Part shown: positions 1 to 9,140 of the stretch, piece by piece | Layout of the letters: each line of letters begins with the position of its first letter | Position numbering within the stretch: the stretch's first letter is position 1 | Assembly (NCBI RefSeq): GCF_014207855.1 | Contig: NZ_JACHKZ010000024.1 | Span: 1-64,000 of the forward strand | DNA from: Comamonas odontotermitis | GTDB lineage: Bacteria; Pseudomonadota; Gammaproteobacteria; Burkholderiales; Burkholderiaceae_C | DNA length: 64,000 nucleotides | Reading direction: 5' to 3' | Position numbers and translations under genes: made by a program | Notes under the pieces: model-generated | Databases searched by the model: none | Told to the model about the DNA's origin: nothing | Seen by the model: only the letters and a program-made list of their open reading frames with translations

Positions 1-569
1 CACCGAGCTGGGCACGCCCCAAACGGTGGCCGTGGCATAACTACGTCTGGGGTTTGGGGAGACTCAGTCTCAAACCGATTTATGCAACAAAGCCCAGTGC
101 ATCCACAGGTCATCGCTACCGCTACGACAGCCGGGGTAACCGGGTCGAGAGCCTGGACGAAGCCACAGGCAGACGCATGCAGCTTGCCTACGACGCGAGC
201 AACCAGCTGGTGCAAGTGCGTGTGCAGGAAGAAGGCAAACACTTCACGCAACGCTACCGATACGATGCGTTTGGCAGGCGCCTGGTCAAATACAACGACC
301 CAGGCAACAGGGGCAATACGGGAGCGAGTGAAGAAAGCGGGGCAGACTACTTTGGCTGGGGCGGTGACCGGCTGGTGCACACCGAGCGGTTCAACAGCGG
401 CAATGCCAAGAGCAGCGCAGACACACCACAGCCCGAGGTGATCCATACGGTGTATGAGCCGGGGAGCTTCACGCCGCTGGTTCAACTGCGGCGAGCAGTC
501 GAAGCAGAGCCTGATCTGGCCGATGAACTCATTGCATACAAGCAGCCGTACGCGCAAAGCGCACGCTGA
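1..569 (+). pseudogene. RHS/YD-repeat protein remnant, rearranged and 3'-truncated
   Basis: Two pieces of an RHS-family protein lie here. Bases 2-40 read TELGTPQTVAVA and stop; ELGTPQ resembles the conserved core near the end of the RHS barrel. From base 54 a new frame gives YD-type repeats (RYRYDSRGNRV, LAYDASNQLV, RYRYDAFGRRLVKY) and the FTPLVQLRRA segment that normally precedes the core. The order is therefore inverted relative to an intact RHS gene, and the second piece has no start codon of its own beyond a TTG. The reading frame ends at 569, inside the 3' end of the antisense histidine kinase gene, before the usual core and variable toxin tip. I read this as displaced debris of an RHS locus whose main part may lie to the left of the window. 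That it is RHS is clear; that it is non-functional is inference. Confidence 0.8.
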
Positions 570-2031
570 TGCGCAGGCCTGGGCCAAAAGGGGGGTGGGA
601 GGGGTGCCAGGCGTCGGCCAGTTGCAAGGTGCCGCCGCTGGCCTGCGCCACCTCCTGCACGATGGCCAGGCCCAGGCCGGTACCTGGTGTGTCGTTGGTC
701 AGGCGGTAAAAGCGTTCCAGTACCTGGTCACGGCTTTGGGTGGGAATGCCGGGGCCATTGTCTTCAACAAACAGCAGCAGGCTGTCTGGCTGTGCATGCA
801 ATCCCAGGGTGACCTGGCCTTGGGGCGGTGTGTAGCGGATGGCGTTGTCCACCAGGTTGGCAATCAGTTCAGGCAGCAGGCGGCTGCTGGTGAGCAAGGA
901 AAACGGGTGGGCGTCCGTCGCAGCCGCGGTGCCCTTAGCAGGCGTGGCATTGCGTGCAGCTTCGCTTTCCTCGGCTTCTTCTTTCTCTTCCCATCCCAGG
1001 TCGATCTGCTTCTGGTCGGCCGCGGGGGCCATGGTTTCCAGGCACTGCAGACAGAGGGCGCGCAGGTCTACCCACTGGGGCGCCTGGGTGGAGCTGCCTG
1101 CTTCGGCTTGCGCCAGGGTGAGGAGCTGGTTGGTCACGTTTACCAATTGCTGGTTGCTGCGCTGCAGCCGCTGCAAGATGGCCAGGCGCTGGGCGATGGA
1201 GAGTTCAGCCAGCGCTGCAGGCGTTTGGCCCAGGGCCTGCTCCAGCGTATGGGCCTGAATGGCCAATGGCGTTCGCAACTGGTGCGCCGCATCGGAGATG
1301 AACTGCCGCTGCCGTGCTACCTGGGCGCGGATGGTGCGCGCAAACTGGTTGACGGTGTCGGTAAGCGGCCGCAGCTCCTGGTGTAATTGACGTGAATCAA
1401 GGTGAAAATCCACTTCCCGTGCGGGCCGCGCGGCCAGCTGGCGCGCCATGCGCAGCAGCGGGCGCAGCTCCAGGGTCAGCGCAGTGGCGCTCACCAGTAC
1501 TGCCACGGCCAAGGCCCACAGCAGGTATTCCATGGTGGGCCACCACAGTGTCTGCACCATGTCGTTGCGGCTGTGGGTGGTTTTGCCGACCACAATGGTG
1601 ATTTCACGCGCGCCGGCTACGTCGTACATGGCGCGGCGCGTGATGACAGCGCGGATGGGCTGGCCTTGCCATACCGCGTCGTACCACTGGGCGTTGTCGC
1701 TGCCGCTCAGCAGCAGCTGCTGCGGCCGGGGGAAGTCCTGCTGTCCTGCCAGCAGCTGTCCTTGCGCATCGGTCACGCTCAGGTAGACATGGTCGCGCGC
1801 GGGCGACATGAACAGGCTGAGCGCTGAGGGCGGTACGCTGGCATGCACGTCGCCGTCTTCCCAGATCAGGCGGTCGGCGAGGATTTTGGCCGAGGAGAGC
1901 AGGTCGTGGTCTTGCACGTAGTCGGCAGCATCTTCGGCGTGTTCATGCGCAAACCAGCCGCACAGGGCCACCAGCACCGCCAGCGGCAGAAGCAGCCACA
2001 GGGCCAGGCGCGCGCGCAGGCTGTGCAGCAT
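529..2031 (-). CDS. Membrane sensor histidine kinase, TctE-like
   Basis: 500-residue sensor kinase of a two-component system. Visible parts in order: membrane segment about 10-28, periplasmic sensor region about 29-165, second membrane segment about 167-190, HAMP-like linker, phosphoacceptor motif SDAAHQLRTPL with His250, N box ELIANLVDNAIRY near 388-400, DNGPGIP near 424 and GTGLGLAIV near 451. Between the dimerisation helices and the N box lies an acidic, Ala-rich insertion about 347-375 (EEKEEAEESEAARNATPAKG) that is unusual for the family. Its ATG directly follows the stop of the response regulator, so the two are co-transcribed. The last dozen codons overlap the antisense RHS remnant, so the native C-terminus may have been altered there. 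The signal is unknown; the divergent ABC importer suggests a small organic solute. Confidence 0.9.
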   Translation of the reverse strand: MLHSLRARLALWLLLPLAVLVALCGWFAHEHAEDAADYVQDHDLLSSAKILADRLIWEDGDVHASVPPSALSLFMSPARDHVYLSVTDAQGQLLAGQQDFPRPQQLLLSGSDNAQWYDAVWQGQPIRAVITRRAMYDVAGAREITIVVGKTTHSRNDMVQTLWWPTMEYLLWALAVAVLVSATALTLELRPLLRMARQLAARPAREVDFHLDSRQLHQELRPLTDTVNQFARTIRAQVARQRQFISDAAHQLRTPLAIQAHTLEQALGQTPAALAELSIAQRLAILQRLQRSNQQLVNVTNQLLTLAQAEAGSSTQAPQWVDLRALCLQCLETMAPAADQKQIDLGWEEKEEAEESEAARNATPAKGTAAATDAHPFSLLTSSRLLPELIANLVDNAIRYTPPQGQVTLGLHAQPDSLLLFVEDNGPGIPTQSRDQVLERFYRLTNDTPGTGLGLAIVQEVAQASGGTLQLADAWHPSHPPFGPGLRISVRFARTAACMQ

Positions 2032-2712
2032 CTATTCGCCGCCCGGCAGCTTTTGCTTGAGCAGGTAGCCCACGCCGCGCAGGGTCATGATGGTGGTGTC
2101 GCTGGCCTGCAGCTTTTTGCGCAGGCGGTGTACATACAGATCGACGGCGTCAGCGCTGGCGTCTTCGTCCATGCCGTAGATCACATCCATGAGCCGTTGT
2201 TTGGAGAGCGCACTGCCGTTTTGCAGCATCAGTGCTTCGAGCACGCTGCGCTCGCGCGGCGGCAGGGCGAGTTCTTCGCCCGCCACGCTGAACAGGCGCG
2301 TGCGCAGATCAAGCTGCAGGTTGCCGCAGCGCACATGGTTGTCACGCGCAGGCATCTGTCGCCGGGCAATGGCCTGCATGCGCGCCAGAAGCTCGCGTAT
2401 TTCGACCGGCTTGACAAGGTAGTCGTCCGCGCCAATTTCGAGGCACAGTACCTTCTGGTCGAGCGAATCGCTGGCCGTCAGCACGATCACCGGCAGGCTG
2501 TCGCCGCGCTCGCGCAGCCGGCGCAGCAAGGCCTTGCCGGTGAGTTGCGGCAGGTTCAGGTCGAGCAGCAGCAGGTCGTAGTGCGATTGGGTGAGCAATT
2601 GGTCGGCTGCGTCGCCGCGATCCACATGGTCCACTACGAAGGCGTGCTGGCGCAGCAGGTCTGCCAGGGATTGGGCGAGTTCCAAGTTGTCTTCGACCAG
2701 AAGAATCTTCAT
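2032..2712 (-). CDS. OmpR-family response regulator, TctD-like
   Basis: 226-residue transcription regulator partnered with the downstream kinase. The receiver domain begins MKILLVEDN with the acidic pocket, the phosphoacceptor is Asp51 in LLLLDLNLP, and the conserved Lys sits in DDYLVKPV. The C-terminal winged helix carries LPPRERSVLEALM and ends HRLRKKLQ...RGVGYLL, typical of OmpR/PhoB proteins. I start it at the ATG at 2712; a GTG five codons upstream (2727) is possible but no strong ribosome site separates the two. It is transcribed away from the ABC importer genes beginning at 2908, an arrangement in which the regulator usually controls the divergent transporter. Confidence 0.9.
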   Translation of the reverse strand: MKILLVEDNLELAQSLADLLRQHAFVVDHVDRGDAADQLLTQSHYDLLLLDLNLPQLTGKALLRRLRERGDSLPVIVLTASDSLDQKVLCLEIGADDYLVKPVEIRELLARMQAIARRQMPARDNHVRCGNLQLDLRTRLFSVAGEELALPPRERSVLEALMLQNGSALSKQRLMDVIYGMDEDASADAVDLYVHRLRKKLQASDTTIMTLRGVGYLLKQKLPGGE

Positions 2713-2907
2713 CAGATGGGGCGGCACCCAAGGCGCCAGATTAAAAGAGATCAGGGATAACCACTAAAAATGCTGCGGTGCAGCGAAAGCGCACTGAAAG
2801 GGTGCCGTTTTTAGACTTTGTTCCTATCCGGTGCATTATGCGGTGGCCCAGGCGGGCGCTCAAGCCGACAAAGGTGCACCACGGACAACAACCCAAGGAG
2901 ATGCACC

Positions 2908-3933
2908 ATGACCACCATCCACGCTTCACGCCGCGCCACGCTGGCAGCCATTGCGGCTGCCGCTGTCTGCTGCATGGCAAGCCCTGCTGCCCAGGCTGCA
3001 GACAGCGATACTGTCACCATCATGGTGGGCGGTATCAACAAGATCATCTATCTGCCGGCCAAGCTGGCCGAATCGCTGGGTTACTTCAAGGACGAGGGCC
3101 TGAAGGTGGAGCTGCAGTCGCAGCCCGCAGGTGTGGATGCTGAGAACCAGCTGATCGCAGGAGCCGTACAGGGCGTGGTGGGGTTTTACGATCACACCAT
3201 TGATCTGCAGGCCAAGGGCAAGGAGATCGAGGCGATTGCAGTGTTCTGCAAGGTGCCCGGCGAGGTGGAGCTGGTCTCTGCGAAGGCGGCGGCAGCGGGC
3301 TTCAAGTCCATGGCCGATGCCAAGGGCAAGACGCTGGGTGTCACGGGCCTGGGCTCGTCCACCGAGTTTCTGACCCGCTATCTGGTCGACAAGCAGGGCG
3401 TGGCGAGCAAGGATTATTCGCTGCTGCCCGTGGGCGCTGGCAATTCCTTCATCGCAGGCATGAAGCAGGATCGCATCCAGGCTGGCATGACGACCGAGCC
3501 CACCGTGTCGCAGATGCTCAAGACCGGCGACGCGCAGGTGCTGGTGGATATGCGCAGCGAAGAGGGCACCAAGGCCGCGCTGGGTGGGCTCTACCCCGCC
3601 GCCAGCCTGTATGTGCGCAACGAGTGGGCCGCAAGCCACAAGGAGCAGGCCGCCAAGCTGGCCCGCGCCTTTGGCAAGACGATGCAGTACATCAGCAGCC
3701 ACAGCGCCGAGGAGATTGCCGAGAAGATGCCCAAGGATTACTACGGCAACGACAAGGAGCTGTATGTGGCGGCGCTCAAGGCCTCGCTGCCCATGTATAC
3801 CAAGGACGGCAAGATGCCCGAGGGCGGCCCGGAAACGGTGCTCAAGGTGCTGTCGGCCTACAAGCCGAATGTGAAGAGCGCGCACATCGATCTGGCCAAG
3901 ACCTATTCCAACGCCTACCTGAGCGCGAAATAA
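2908..3933 (+). CDS. ABC importer periplasmic binding protein, NitT/TauT (NMT1/SsuA-like) family
   Basis: 341 residues. A Sec signal peptide (RRATLAAIAAAAVCC, cleavage expected after AAQA near residue 30) leads into an NMT1-type fold: VGGINKIIYLPAKLAESLGYF is the typical first half, followed by GVVGFYDHTI and GLGSSTEF ligand-pocket segments. The ATG at 2908 is chosen because AAGGAG lies 7 bases upstream. It should bind a small solute in the periplasm and hand it to the permease encoded two genes on. Family members bind sulfonates, nitrate, thiamine precursors or aromatic acids; the sequence does not tell me which. The neighbouring two-component system probably controls expression. Confidence 0.88.
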   Translation: MTTIHASRRATLAAIAAAAVCCMASPAAQAADSDTVTIMVGGINKIIYLPAKLAESLGYFKDEGLKVELQSQPAGVDAENQLIAGAVQGVVGFYDHTIDLQAKGKEIEAIAVFCKVPGEVELVSAKAAAAGFKSMADAKGKTLGVTGLGSSTEFLTRYLVDKQGVASKDYSLLPVGAGNSFIAGMKQDRIQAGMTTEPTVSQMLKTGDAQVLVDMRSEEGTKAALGGLYPAASLYVRNEWAASHKEQAAKLARAFGKTMQYISSHSAEEIAEKMPKDYYGNDKELYVAALKASLPMYTKDGKMPEGGPETVLKVLSAYKPNVKSAHIDLAKTYSNAYLSAK

Positions 3934-4010
3934 GCAATAGCAACAAGCGCCAATAGCGTACTCAAAGCCAAAGCGCAGCGCGCCTACCCGATTACATTCA
4001 GGAGACTCCC

Positions 4011-4871
4011 ATGTCCTACGCCACCGAGGCGGTTGCCAGCCAGCGGCCGTCCAACATTCTGCAGCCCCAAGGCGCTGCAGCGCCCGCCCACCCAGCGGAT
4101 GCAGCGATTGAATTTGACAAGGTGTCGCTGCGCTTCATTGCGCCAGACGGCACGGCCACCCTGGCGCTGCGCAATTTTTCGATGCGCGTGGCCAAGGGGG
4201 AGTTCATCGCCATCGTCGGCCCCACGGGCAGCGGCAAATCCACCACGCTCAACCTGATCACCAGTTTGCTGCAACCCACGGTAGGTGAGGTGCGGGTGAT
4301 GGGCAAGAAGGTGGAGCAGATCGATCCGCGCATTGGTTTCGTTTTTCAGGCCGATGCCGTGTTTCCCTGGAAATCGGTGCGCGATAACGTGGCTGCCGGC
4401 CCCATCTTCCGCGGTACGCCGCGCGAGCAGGCGCTCAAGCTGGCCGATGAGTGGATTCACCGCGTGGGTCTGGCCAATTTTGGCAACCATTACCCGCACC
4501 AGCTCTCGGGCGGCATGCGCAAGCGTGTGGCGCTGGCCCAGACTTTCATCAACCAGCCCGAGATTTTGCTGATGGACGAGCCGTTTTCGGCGCTGGACAT
4601 GCAGACCCGCACCCTGATGCAAGATGAGCTGCTGCGGCTGTGGTCGGCTTCCGGCGGCTCGGTGGTGTTTGTGACGCACGATCTGGAAGAGGCGATTGCC
4701 CTGGCCGACCGCGTGTTTGTGCTGACGGCCCGCCCCGCTACCTTGAAGCGTGTGTACGAGATCGATCTGCCGCGCCCCCGCATCATGAGCGAAGTGCGTT
4801 ATGACCCGCAGTTCATCGACCTGTCCAAGCGCATCTGGGACGACCTGCGCGAAGAAGTCCATATCCAGTAA
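4011..4871 (+). CDS. ABC importer ATPase, SsuB/TauB-like
   Basis: 286-residue nucleotide-binding subunit. Walker A is GPTGSGKSTT (about residues 69-78), the Q loop is FVFQADAVFPWKS, the signature is LSGGMRKRVALAQ, Walker B is ILLMDEPFSALD, and the switch His follows in FVTHDLEEA. The first 30 residues are an Ala/Pro-rich extension before the core. It lies 77 bases after the binding protein and 20 bases before the permease, with a GGAG-type ribosome site before 4011. It powers import by the NitT/TauT-type complex; the substrate is unknown. Confidence 0.92.
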   Translation: MSYATEAVASQRPSNILQPQGAAAPAHPADAAIEFDKVSLRFIAPDGTATLALRNFSMRVAKGEFIAIVGPTGSGKSTTLNLITSLLQPTVGEVRVMGKKVEQIDPRIGFVFQADAVFPWKSVRDNVAAGPIFRGTPREQALKLADEWIHRVGLANFGNHYPHQLSGGMRKRVALAQTFINQPEILLMDEPFSALDMQTRTLMQDELLRLWSASGGSVVFVTHDLEEAIALADRVFVLTARPATLKRVYEIDLPRPRIMSEVRYDPQFIDLSKRIWDDLREEVHIQ

Positions 4872-4891
4872 TACGAGGGAAGGAATACACC

Positions 4892-5788
4892 ATGTCTGAA
4901 CTCACCATAAACCCGGGCATTCCTCCCGTGCAGGCGGCGCCCGACCAGACCCCCGCTGCCGTGAGCGACGCTGCGCTGGCACAGGAGTCCATCGCTGCAC
5001 AGGCGGCCATCAAGCGCCGCAAGGCCGTCATCATCGGCCTGCGCCTGCTGGTGCTCGTCGCCGTGCTGGGCGGCTGGGAGGTATCTGCCCGCATGAAGTG
5101 GATCGATCCCTTCTTCTACTCGATGCCTTCCATGATCTGGAACCAGATCGTGGAGTGGATGCGCGACGGTACATCGCAAGGCCCGCTGTGGCAGCAGGTG
5201 CTGGTGACGCTGGAAGAGACGGTGATCGGCTTTTTGATTGGCTCTATTGCCGGTGTGATCTGCGGCATTGTGCTGGGTCGCAACAAGCTGCTCTCTGATG
5301 TGTTCTCCATCTATATCCAGATCGCCAACTCCATTCCCCGCGTGGTGCTGGGTTCGGTGTTCGTGATTGCGCTGGGCCTGGGCATGGCGTCCAAGGTGGC
5401 GCTGGCCGTGGTGATGGTGTTCTTTGTGGTGTTTGCCAACGCATTCCAGGGGGTGCGCGAGGCAGACAAGTACATGATCGCCAATGCCCAGATTCTGGGC
5501 GCATCGCCGCGCCAGGTGACGATGTCGGTCGTCATTCCGTCTGCCATGTCGTGGATTCTGGCCAGCCTGCATGTGAGCTTTGGCTTTGCGCTGGTGGGCG
5601 CTGTGGTGGGCGAGTTTCTCGGCGCCAAGGAAGGCATTGGCCTGCTGATTTCCACCGCGCAGGGCGCCTTCAATGCCAGTGGTGTGTTTGCCGCCATGAT
5701 CGTGCTGGCCGTCGTTGCACTGGGGGCAGACTTTCTGCTCACCCGTCTGGAAAAGCGTTTGCTCAAGTGGCGCCCTGCAGCCTTCTGA
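4892..5788 (+). CDS. ABC importer permease, SsuC/TauC-like
   Basis: 298 residues with a soluble 45-residue N-terminus and about six membrane helices (first at about 47-65, LRLLVLVAVLGGWEV). The EAA loop that contacts the ATPase is visible as DKYMIANAQILGASPRQV followed by MSVVIPSAMSWI. Third gene of the importer operon, ending just ahead of a strong terminator. One permease type plus one ATPase type implies a homodimeric core, as in SsuBC. Confidence 0.92.
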   Translation: MSELTINPGIPPVQAAPDQTPAAVSDAALAQESIAAQAAIKRRKAVIIGLRLLVLVAVLGGWEVSARMKWIDPFFYSMPSMIWNQIVEWMRDGTSQGPLWQQVLVTLEETVIGFLIGSIAGVICGIVLGRNKLLSDVFSIYIQIANSIPRVVLGSVFVIALGLGMASKVALAVVMVFFVVFANAFQGVREADKYMIANAQILGASPRQVTMSVVIPSAMSWILASLHVSFGFALVGAVVGEFLGAKEGIGLLISTAQGAFNASGVFAAMIVLAVVALGADFLLTRLEKRLLKWRPAAF

Positions 5789-5868
5789 CACTGCGCGAAC
5801 AGGGGAAACACACCCATTTCATTACCTCCTCGTCGGTAGTCCAAGCACTCCATGCTCTACCGGCCTTG

Positions 5869-5901
5869 TGCCACCTCTGCCAACCGAGGTGGCATTTTTT
5901 T
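5869..5901 (+). terminator. Rho-independent terminator of the ABC importer operon
   Basis: A perfect 9-bp stem TGCCACCTC / GAGGTGGCA with an 8-base loop is followed directly by seven T residues. It lies 80 bases after the permease stop and ends the 2908-5788 transcript before the phosphoesterase gene. Confidence 0.9.
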
Positions 5902-6007
5902 GCCTGCTGTGCAGGGAGCAGCTGCAACCCGTGGCGCAGGGCGCAAGTCACAAGGAGGCTGGCTAGAATGGCGCGTTTTCAACCGCGTTGGCTGCAGTGC
6001 CCCTTTC

Positions 6008-6634
6008 ATGACCCGCTTGACCGTACCCGACCACCAGATAGGCAATCCCACTTTTGCGATCAATATCGTGGTCAGGCCCGCGCCGGATGTGATGCAGGCG
6101 CTGGTTGCGCTGCAGGACCGGATTGAAGCGCTGGCGCCTGCAGGCGCCTTTCACCGCGTACCCGCGCCAACGCTGCACCTGAGTATTTTTCAGCTCGTCT
6201 GGGCGAGAACGACCCATGTCGCCATCGGGCCCCGGCAATGGCAAGAGCTGGAAACTGAAACATTCGCGGCCTTGCAGGCGCTGGCCTCAAAGCACGATCC
6301 GTTCGTACTGCACCAGGGGCAGGTTCAGGTGGGCGAGAAGGCCATTTATCTGCGGTTTTCGCCATCCGCTGCGATGGATCGCCTGCGTGACGAGATCGAG
6401 CACCATGCCAGAGACGGCTTTCCCGGCAGACACCGGCCGCAGATTCAGCACATCACGCTGTTTCGGTACCAGCAGGCGATTCCATTGGAGCCACTGGCCC
6501 AAAGCTGCGCCCCACTGCCGCCATGGCAGCAGGCCTGGTTGATAGACCAGATGGAGCTGGGGCAGGAGACGGCGTATCCGTTGCTGGCAAGCCGCACGGT
6601 GGGCAATTTGGCGTTGGGCTCCAGCGGGTCCTGA
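6008..6634 (+). CDS. 2H phosphoesterase-superfamily protein (2'-5' RNA ligase-like)
   Basis: 208 residues. The two signature motifs of the 2H fold are present, HLSIF in the first half and HITLF in the second; their histidines form the active site for hydrolysis of 2',3'-cyclic or related phosphodiesters. I start it at the ATG at 6008 (MTRLTVPDHQ); the frame stays open upstream to 5852 but that part overlaps the terminator of the previous operon. It stands alone between two terminators. The substrate cannot be read from sequence; RNA ends, ADP-ribose cyclic phosphate and nucleotide second messengers are all known in the superfamily. Confidence 0.75.
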   Translation: MTRLTVPDHQIGNPTFAINIVVRPAPDVMQALVALQDRIEALAPAGAFHRVPAPTLHLSIFQLVWARTTHVAIGPRQWQELETETFAALQALASKHDPFVLHQGQVQVGEKAIYLRFSPSAAMDRLRDEIEHHARDGFPGRHRPQIQHITLFRYQQAIPLEPLAQSCAPLPPWQQAWLIDQMELGQETAYPLLASRTVGNLALGSSGS

Positions 6635-6662
6635 CCGCCTTGGCGCATGGACTGTTCAGGCG

Positions 6663-6700
6663 AAAAAAAGGTACCAGCGGCCACAGGTGCCACTGGTACC
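6663..6700 (-). terminator. Rho-independent terminator for the FAD oxidoreductase gene
   Basis: On the minus strand an 8-bp stem GGTACCAG / CTGGTACC encloses a smaller GGC/GCC pairing and is followed by seven T residues (bases 6669-6663). It is placed 74 bases past the stop of the gene at 6774. Confidence 0.88.
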
Positions 6701-6773
6701 GGCCTGATTTCGCTATGAGAGGCGCTAGCAGGCGGAGATAACAGGCAAGGTATGCAAGGTATCGGGCGAGGTA

Positions 6774-7901
6774 TCAGGCCTTTTCGCCGAGCACGGCCAG
6801 GGCCAGCTCCAGCCCGGAGACGAAGGCGTCTTCAACACGGTAGCCCAGACACCAGTCGCCCGCCAGGCCCACGCATTGCGATGCATCCCACAGGTGGCTG
6901 CGCGGCTTGCCTTTTGCGTCCTTGGGCAGCGGGTTGATGGTTTTGGCGTAACCCCATTGCACCACGCGCATCTCCGTAGGCGTGGCACGGATGCGGGTGA
7001 GTTCGGCGAAGGCCTGCAGCATCTTGGCGGCCACGCGCTGGGGCTCGTCGTTTTCATGTTTGCGGGCCCAGTCGGGGCTGGCCTGCACGGTCCAGCGCTC
7101 CATCTTGCCGCGCCCGGGCTTGGATGATTCGCGCGCCAGCCAGGTGATGCGCGGGTGTTCGGTGCGGGCGGCATTCCACTGCGGGCCCATGCTGGTCACG
7201 GTGGGATCCACGGCGTGGGCAAAGCTCAGCAGCAGGGTCCAGCTGGGGGCAATGTATACATCGCCCAGACTCCAATCTGCAGGCGGGGTGAGGTCGCTCG
7301 CCTCCAGCAGCACCTCGGCTTCGGGGGCGGGTACGGCCAGCACCACGCCATCGAGCCCGGCGTAGACATGCACGCCGCCTTCGGCGTCTTCGGTACGGAT
7401 CTGCCACTGCGCAGGGTTGAGCGCATCGCGCTCGAAAGCCACGGCTTCCTCGCCCAGGCGCACGGTCAGCGGTGCGGCCCAGGCCTGCAGCAGGCTATCC
7501 ATGGTGGGTACGCCCAGCAGGTGTGGCTCCATCGCAGCGCGGCTTACTACGGCTTTACCGGATGCATCCAGCGTTCGGATGGCGTTCACGCTCCAGGGAC
7601 GGGTGGTGCCGGGCACGGTGTCCAGCGCCCGTTGAAAGCGGGGATCACGCACGGTGAAGAACTGCGCGCCCAGGTCAAAACTGCCATGGCTGCCATCGCG
7701 GCTGGCCATACGGCCACCCACTTGGGTCTGCGCTTCGATCACGGTCACCTGGTGGCCAGCTTGCTGTAGTGTGCGCGCGCAGGCAATACCGGCCATGCCG
7801 GCGCCGACGACGGCAAAGTGACGGGGTGCGCTGGTGGGCTGTGCGCCGGATTTTGGGGTTTGTTTGGATCGTTTGGGTTTGGGAGGGATGCGAGAAGGCA
7901 T
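6774..7901 (-). CDS. FAD/NAD(P)-binding oxidoreductase, renalase/amine-oxidase-like
   Basis: 375 residues. A dinucleotide-binding motif VVGAGMAGIACARTL follows a basic, Pro/Lys-rich leader of about 30 residues, and the FAD-binding GGRMASR segment and the C-terminal GLAGDWCLG...VEDAFVSGLELA motif match small NAD(P)/FAD oxidoreductases annotated as renalase-like. The ATG at 7901 is chosen because the frame upstream to 8126 overlaps the end of the LysR gene and looks non-coding. Single-gene transcript with its own terminator. The electron donor and substrate are unknown. Confidence 0.82.
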   Translation of the reverse strand: MPSRIPPKPKRSKQTPKSGAQPTSAPRHFAVVGAGMAGIACARTLQQAGHQVTVIEAQTQVGGRMASRDGSHGSFDLGAQFFTVRDPRFQRALDTVPGTTRPWSVNAIRTLDASGKAVVSRAAMEPHLLGVPTMDSLLQAWAAPLTVRLGEEAVAFERDALNPAQWQIRTEDAEGGVHVYAGLDGVVLAVPAPEAEVLLEASDLTPPADWSLGDVYIAPSWTLLLSFAHAVDPTVTSMGPQWNAARTEHPRITWLARESSKPGRGKMERWTVQASPDWARKHENDEPQRVAAKMLQAFAELTRIRATPTEMRVVQWGYAKTINPLPKDAKGKPRSHLWDASQCVGLAGDWCLGYRVEDAFVSGLELALAVLGEKA

Positions 7902-8034
7902 GCGAGACTTTCTGTTCTGGTTCGGCAAGCGGGACAAGGAAGAATCAGTGTTTCCAAAAAACTCCAATGGCAGTCGAAAGCTTAGCTTCCGGCAATCCAC
8001 TCTACACGCTGTGGAAGACAGTTCTGGTCGGGAT

Positions 8035-8973
8035 TTATCCCACGTAGTGGTTGGTGAGGAGTGATTCGCGCGTGGCGGGCGACTGCAGCTTGTCCAGCCA
8101 CCACTGCAGGGCCTTGCCTGGCGCATTGCTGCACCATGCGTAGCGCAGCTTGATCTTGCGCAATGGGCGCATCAGCTCACGCTCCACCAATTGGCCGCTG
8201 CGCAGGTAGGGCAGGGTCATGTTGTCGGGCAGAAAACCCGCGCCTATGCCGCGCAGCTGTGCCTGGAGCTTGGCTTGCATGGTGTCGACGGTGAGCACGT
8301 CCTGGCCGCCCATCACGCCGATGGTCTGGCCCTGGCCGCTGCGCGATGAATCTGCTACCGCAATGATGCGGTGGCGGCGCAGCACGTCGTCGCTGATCGG
8401 CTGGATCTCGTCGGCCAGCGGATGGTGTGGCGCCACCACGTAGCGGAAGGTGATCTCGCCCAGATCGAGCTGTTGCAGGCCTGAAACGTTCGACGCATCG
8501 ACTGCAACGCCAATGGCCAGATCGGCCCGTCCACTGGTCAGCGATTCGAGCGTGCCCGCCAGGATGCTGTCGATGATCTTGAGGCGCGTGGGCGGGGCAA
8601 TGGCGTAGAAGGCCTCGACCAGCTCCAGCAAGGTGGTGCGTGAGATGACGCCATCCACCGCAATGCGCAGCTCCGGCTCCCAGCCGGTGGCCACGCGGCG
8701 CACGCGGTTGGCCACGGCATCCACTTCCTGCAGCAGGCGCGCGCCTTCGCGCAGCAGCTCTTCGCCCGCTTCGGTGGGGCGTGCCTGGCGTGCGCTGCGG
8801 TCAAACAGCAGCACATCGAGTGCGTCCTCCACCTGGCGGATGCGGTAGGTGAGGGCGCTGGGCACCAGGCCCAGTTTGCGCGCAGCGGCAGCAAAGCTGC
8901 CGGTGTCTGCCACCAACTGAAGCAGGGCCAGGGTGTCGGGGGTGAGTACATCGCGGTCGCGCAGTACAGCCAT
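8035..8973 (-). CDS. LysR-family transcriptional regulator
   Basis: 312 residues. The N-terminal helix-turn-helix is LVADTGSFAAAARKLGLVPSALTYRIRQVED, followed by the linker FDRSARQARPTEAG and an effector domain with IAVDGVISRTTLLELVEAF. It is divergent from the pirin and doxX genes at 9141-10326 and is a natural candidate to control them. The 167-base space between the two starts holds promoters for both sides; I could not single out one operator. Confidence 0.92.
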   Translation of the reverse strand: MAVLRDRDVLTPDTLALLQLVADTGSFAAAARKLGLVPSALTYRIRQVEDALDVLLFDRSARQARPTEAGEELLREGARLLQEVDAVANRVRRVATGWEPELRIAVDGVISRTTLLELVEAFYAIAPPTRLKIIDSILAGTLESLTSGRADLAIGVAVDASNVSGLQQLDLGEITFRYVVAPHHPLADEIQPISDDVLRRHRIIAVADSSRSGQGQTIGVMGGQDVLTVDTMQAKLQAQLRGIGAGFLPDNMTLPYLRSGQLVERELMRPLRKIKLRYAWCSNAPGKALQWWLDKLQSPATRESLLTNHYVG

Positions 8974-9140
8974 GTCGGGGTCCTTGGGCGTGTTCGAGGG
9001 TTGATGGCGAAAGCGCCATCAGTTTTTTTGAATGATGCCATCAAACCGGCAGTTCCACAGGAGGATGGGAGAGTTTTACAGTAACGGACATGGTGATGAA
9101 CACGGCATTCCGGCCTTGTTTCACAAGAAGGAGATCAAAA

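Noticed and set aside
454-1386. Long plus-strand open frame of 310 codons
   Set aside because: Lies fully antisense to the histidine kinase, has no ribosome site and no recognisable protein; it is a high-GC shadow frame.
1843-2760. Plus-strand open frame of 305 codons opposite the response regulator
   Set aside because: Gln/His/Ala-rich shadow of the real minus-strand genes, which have clear domains.
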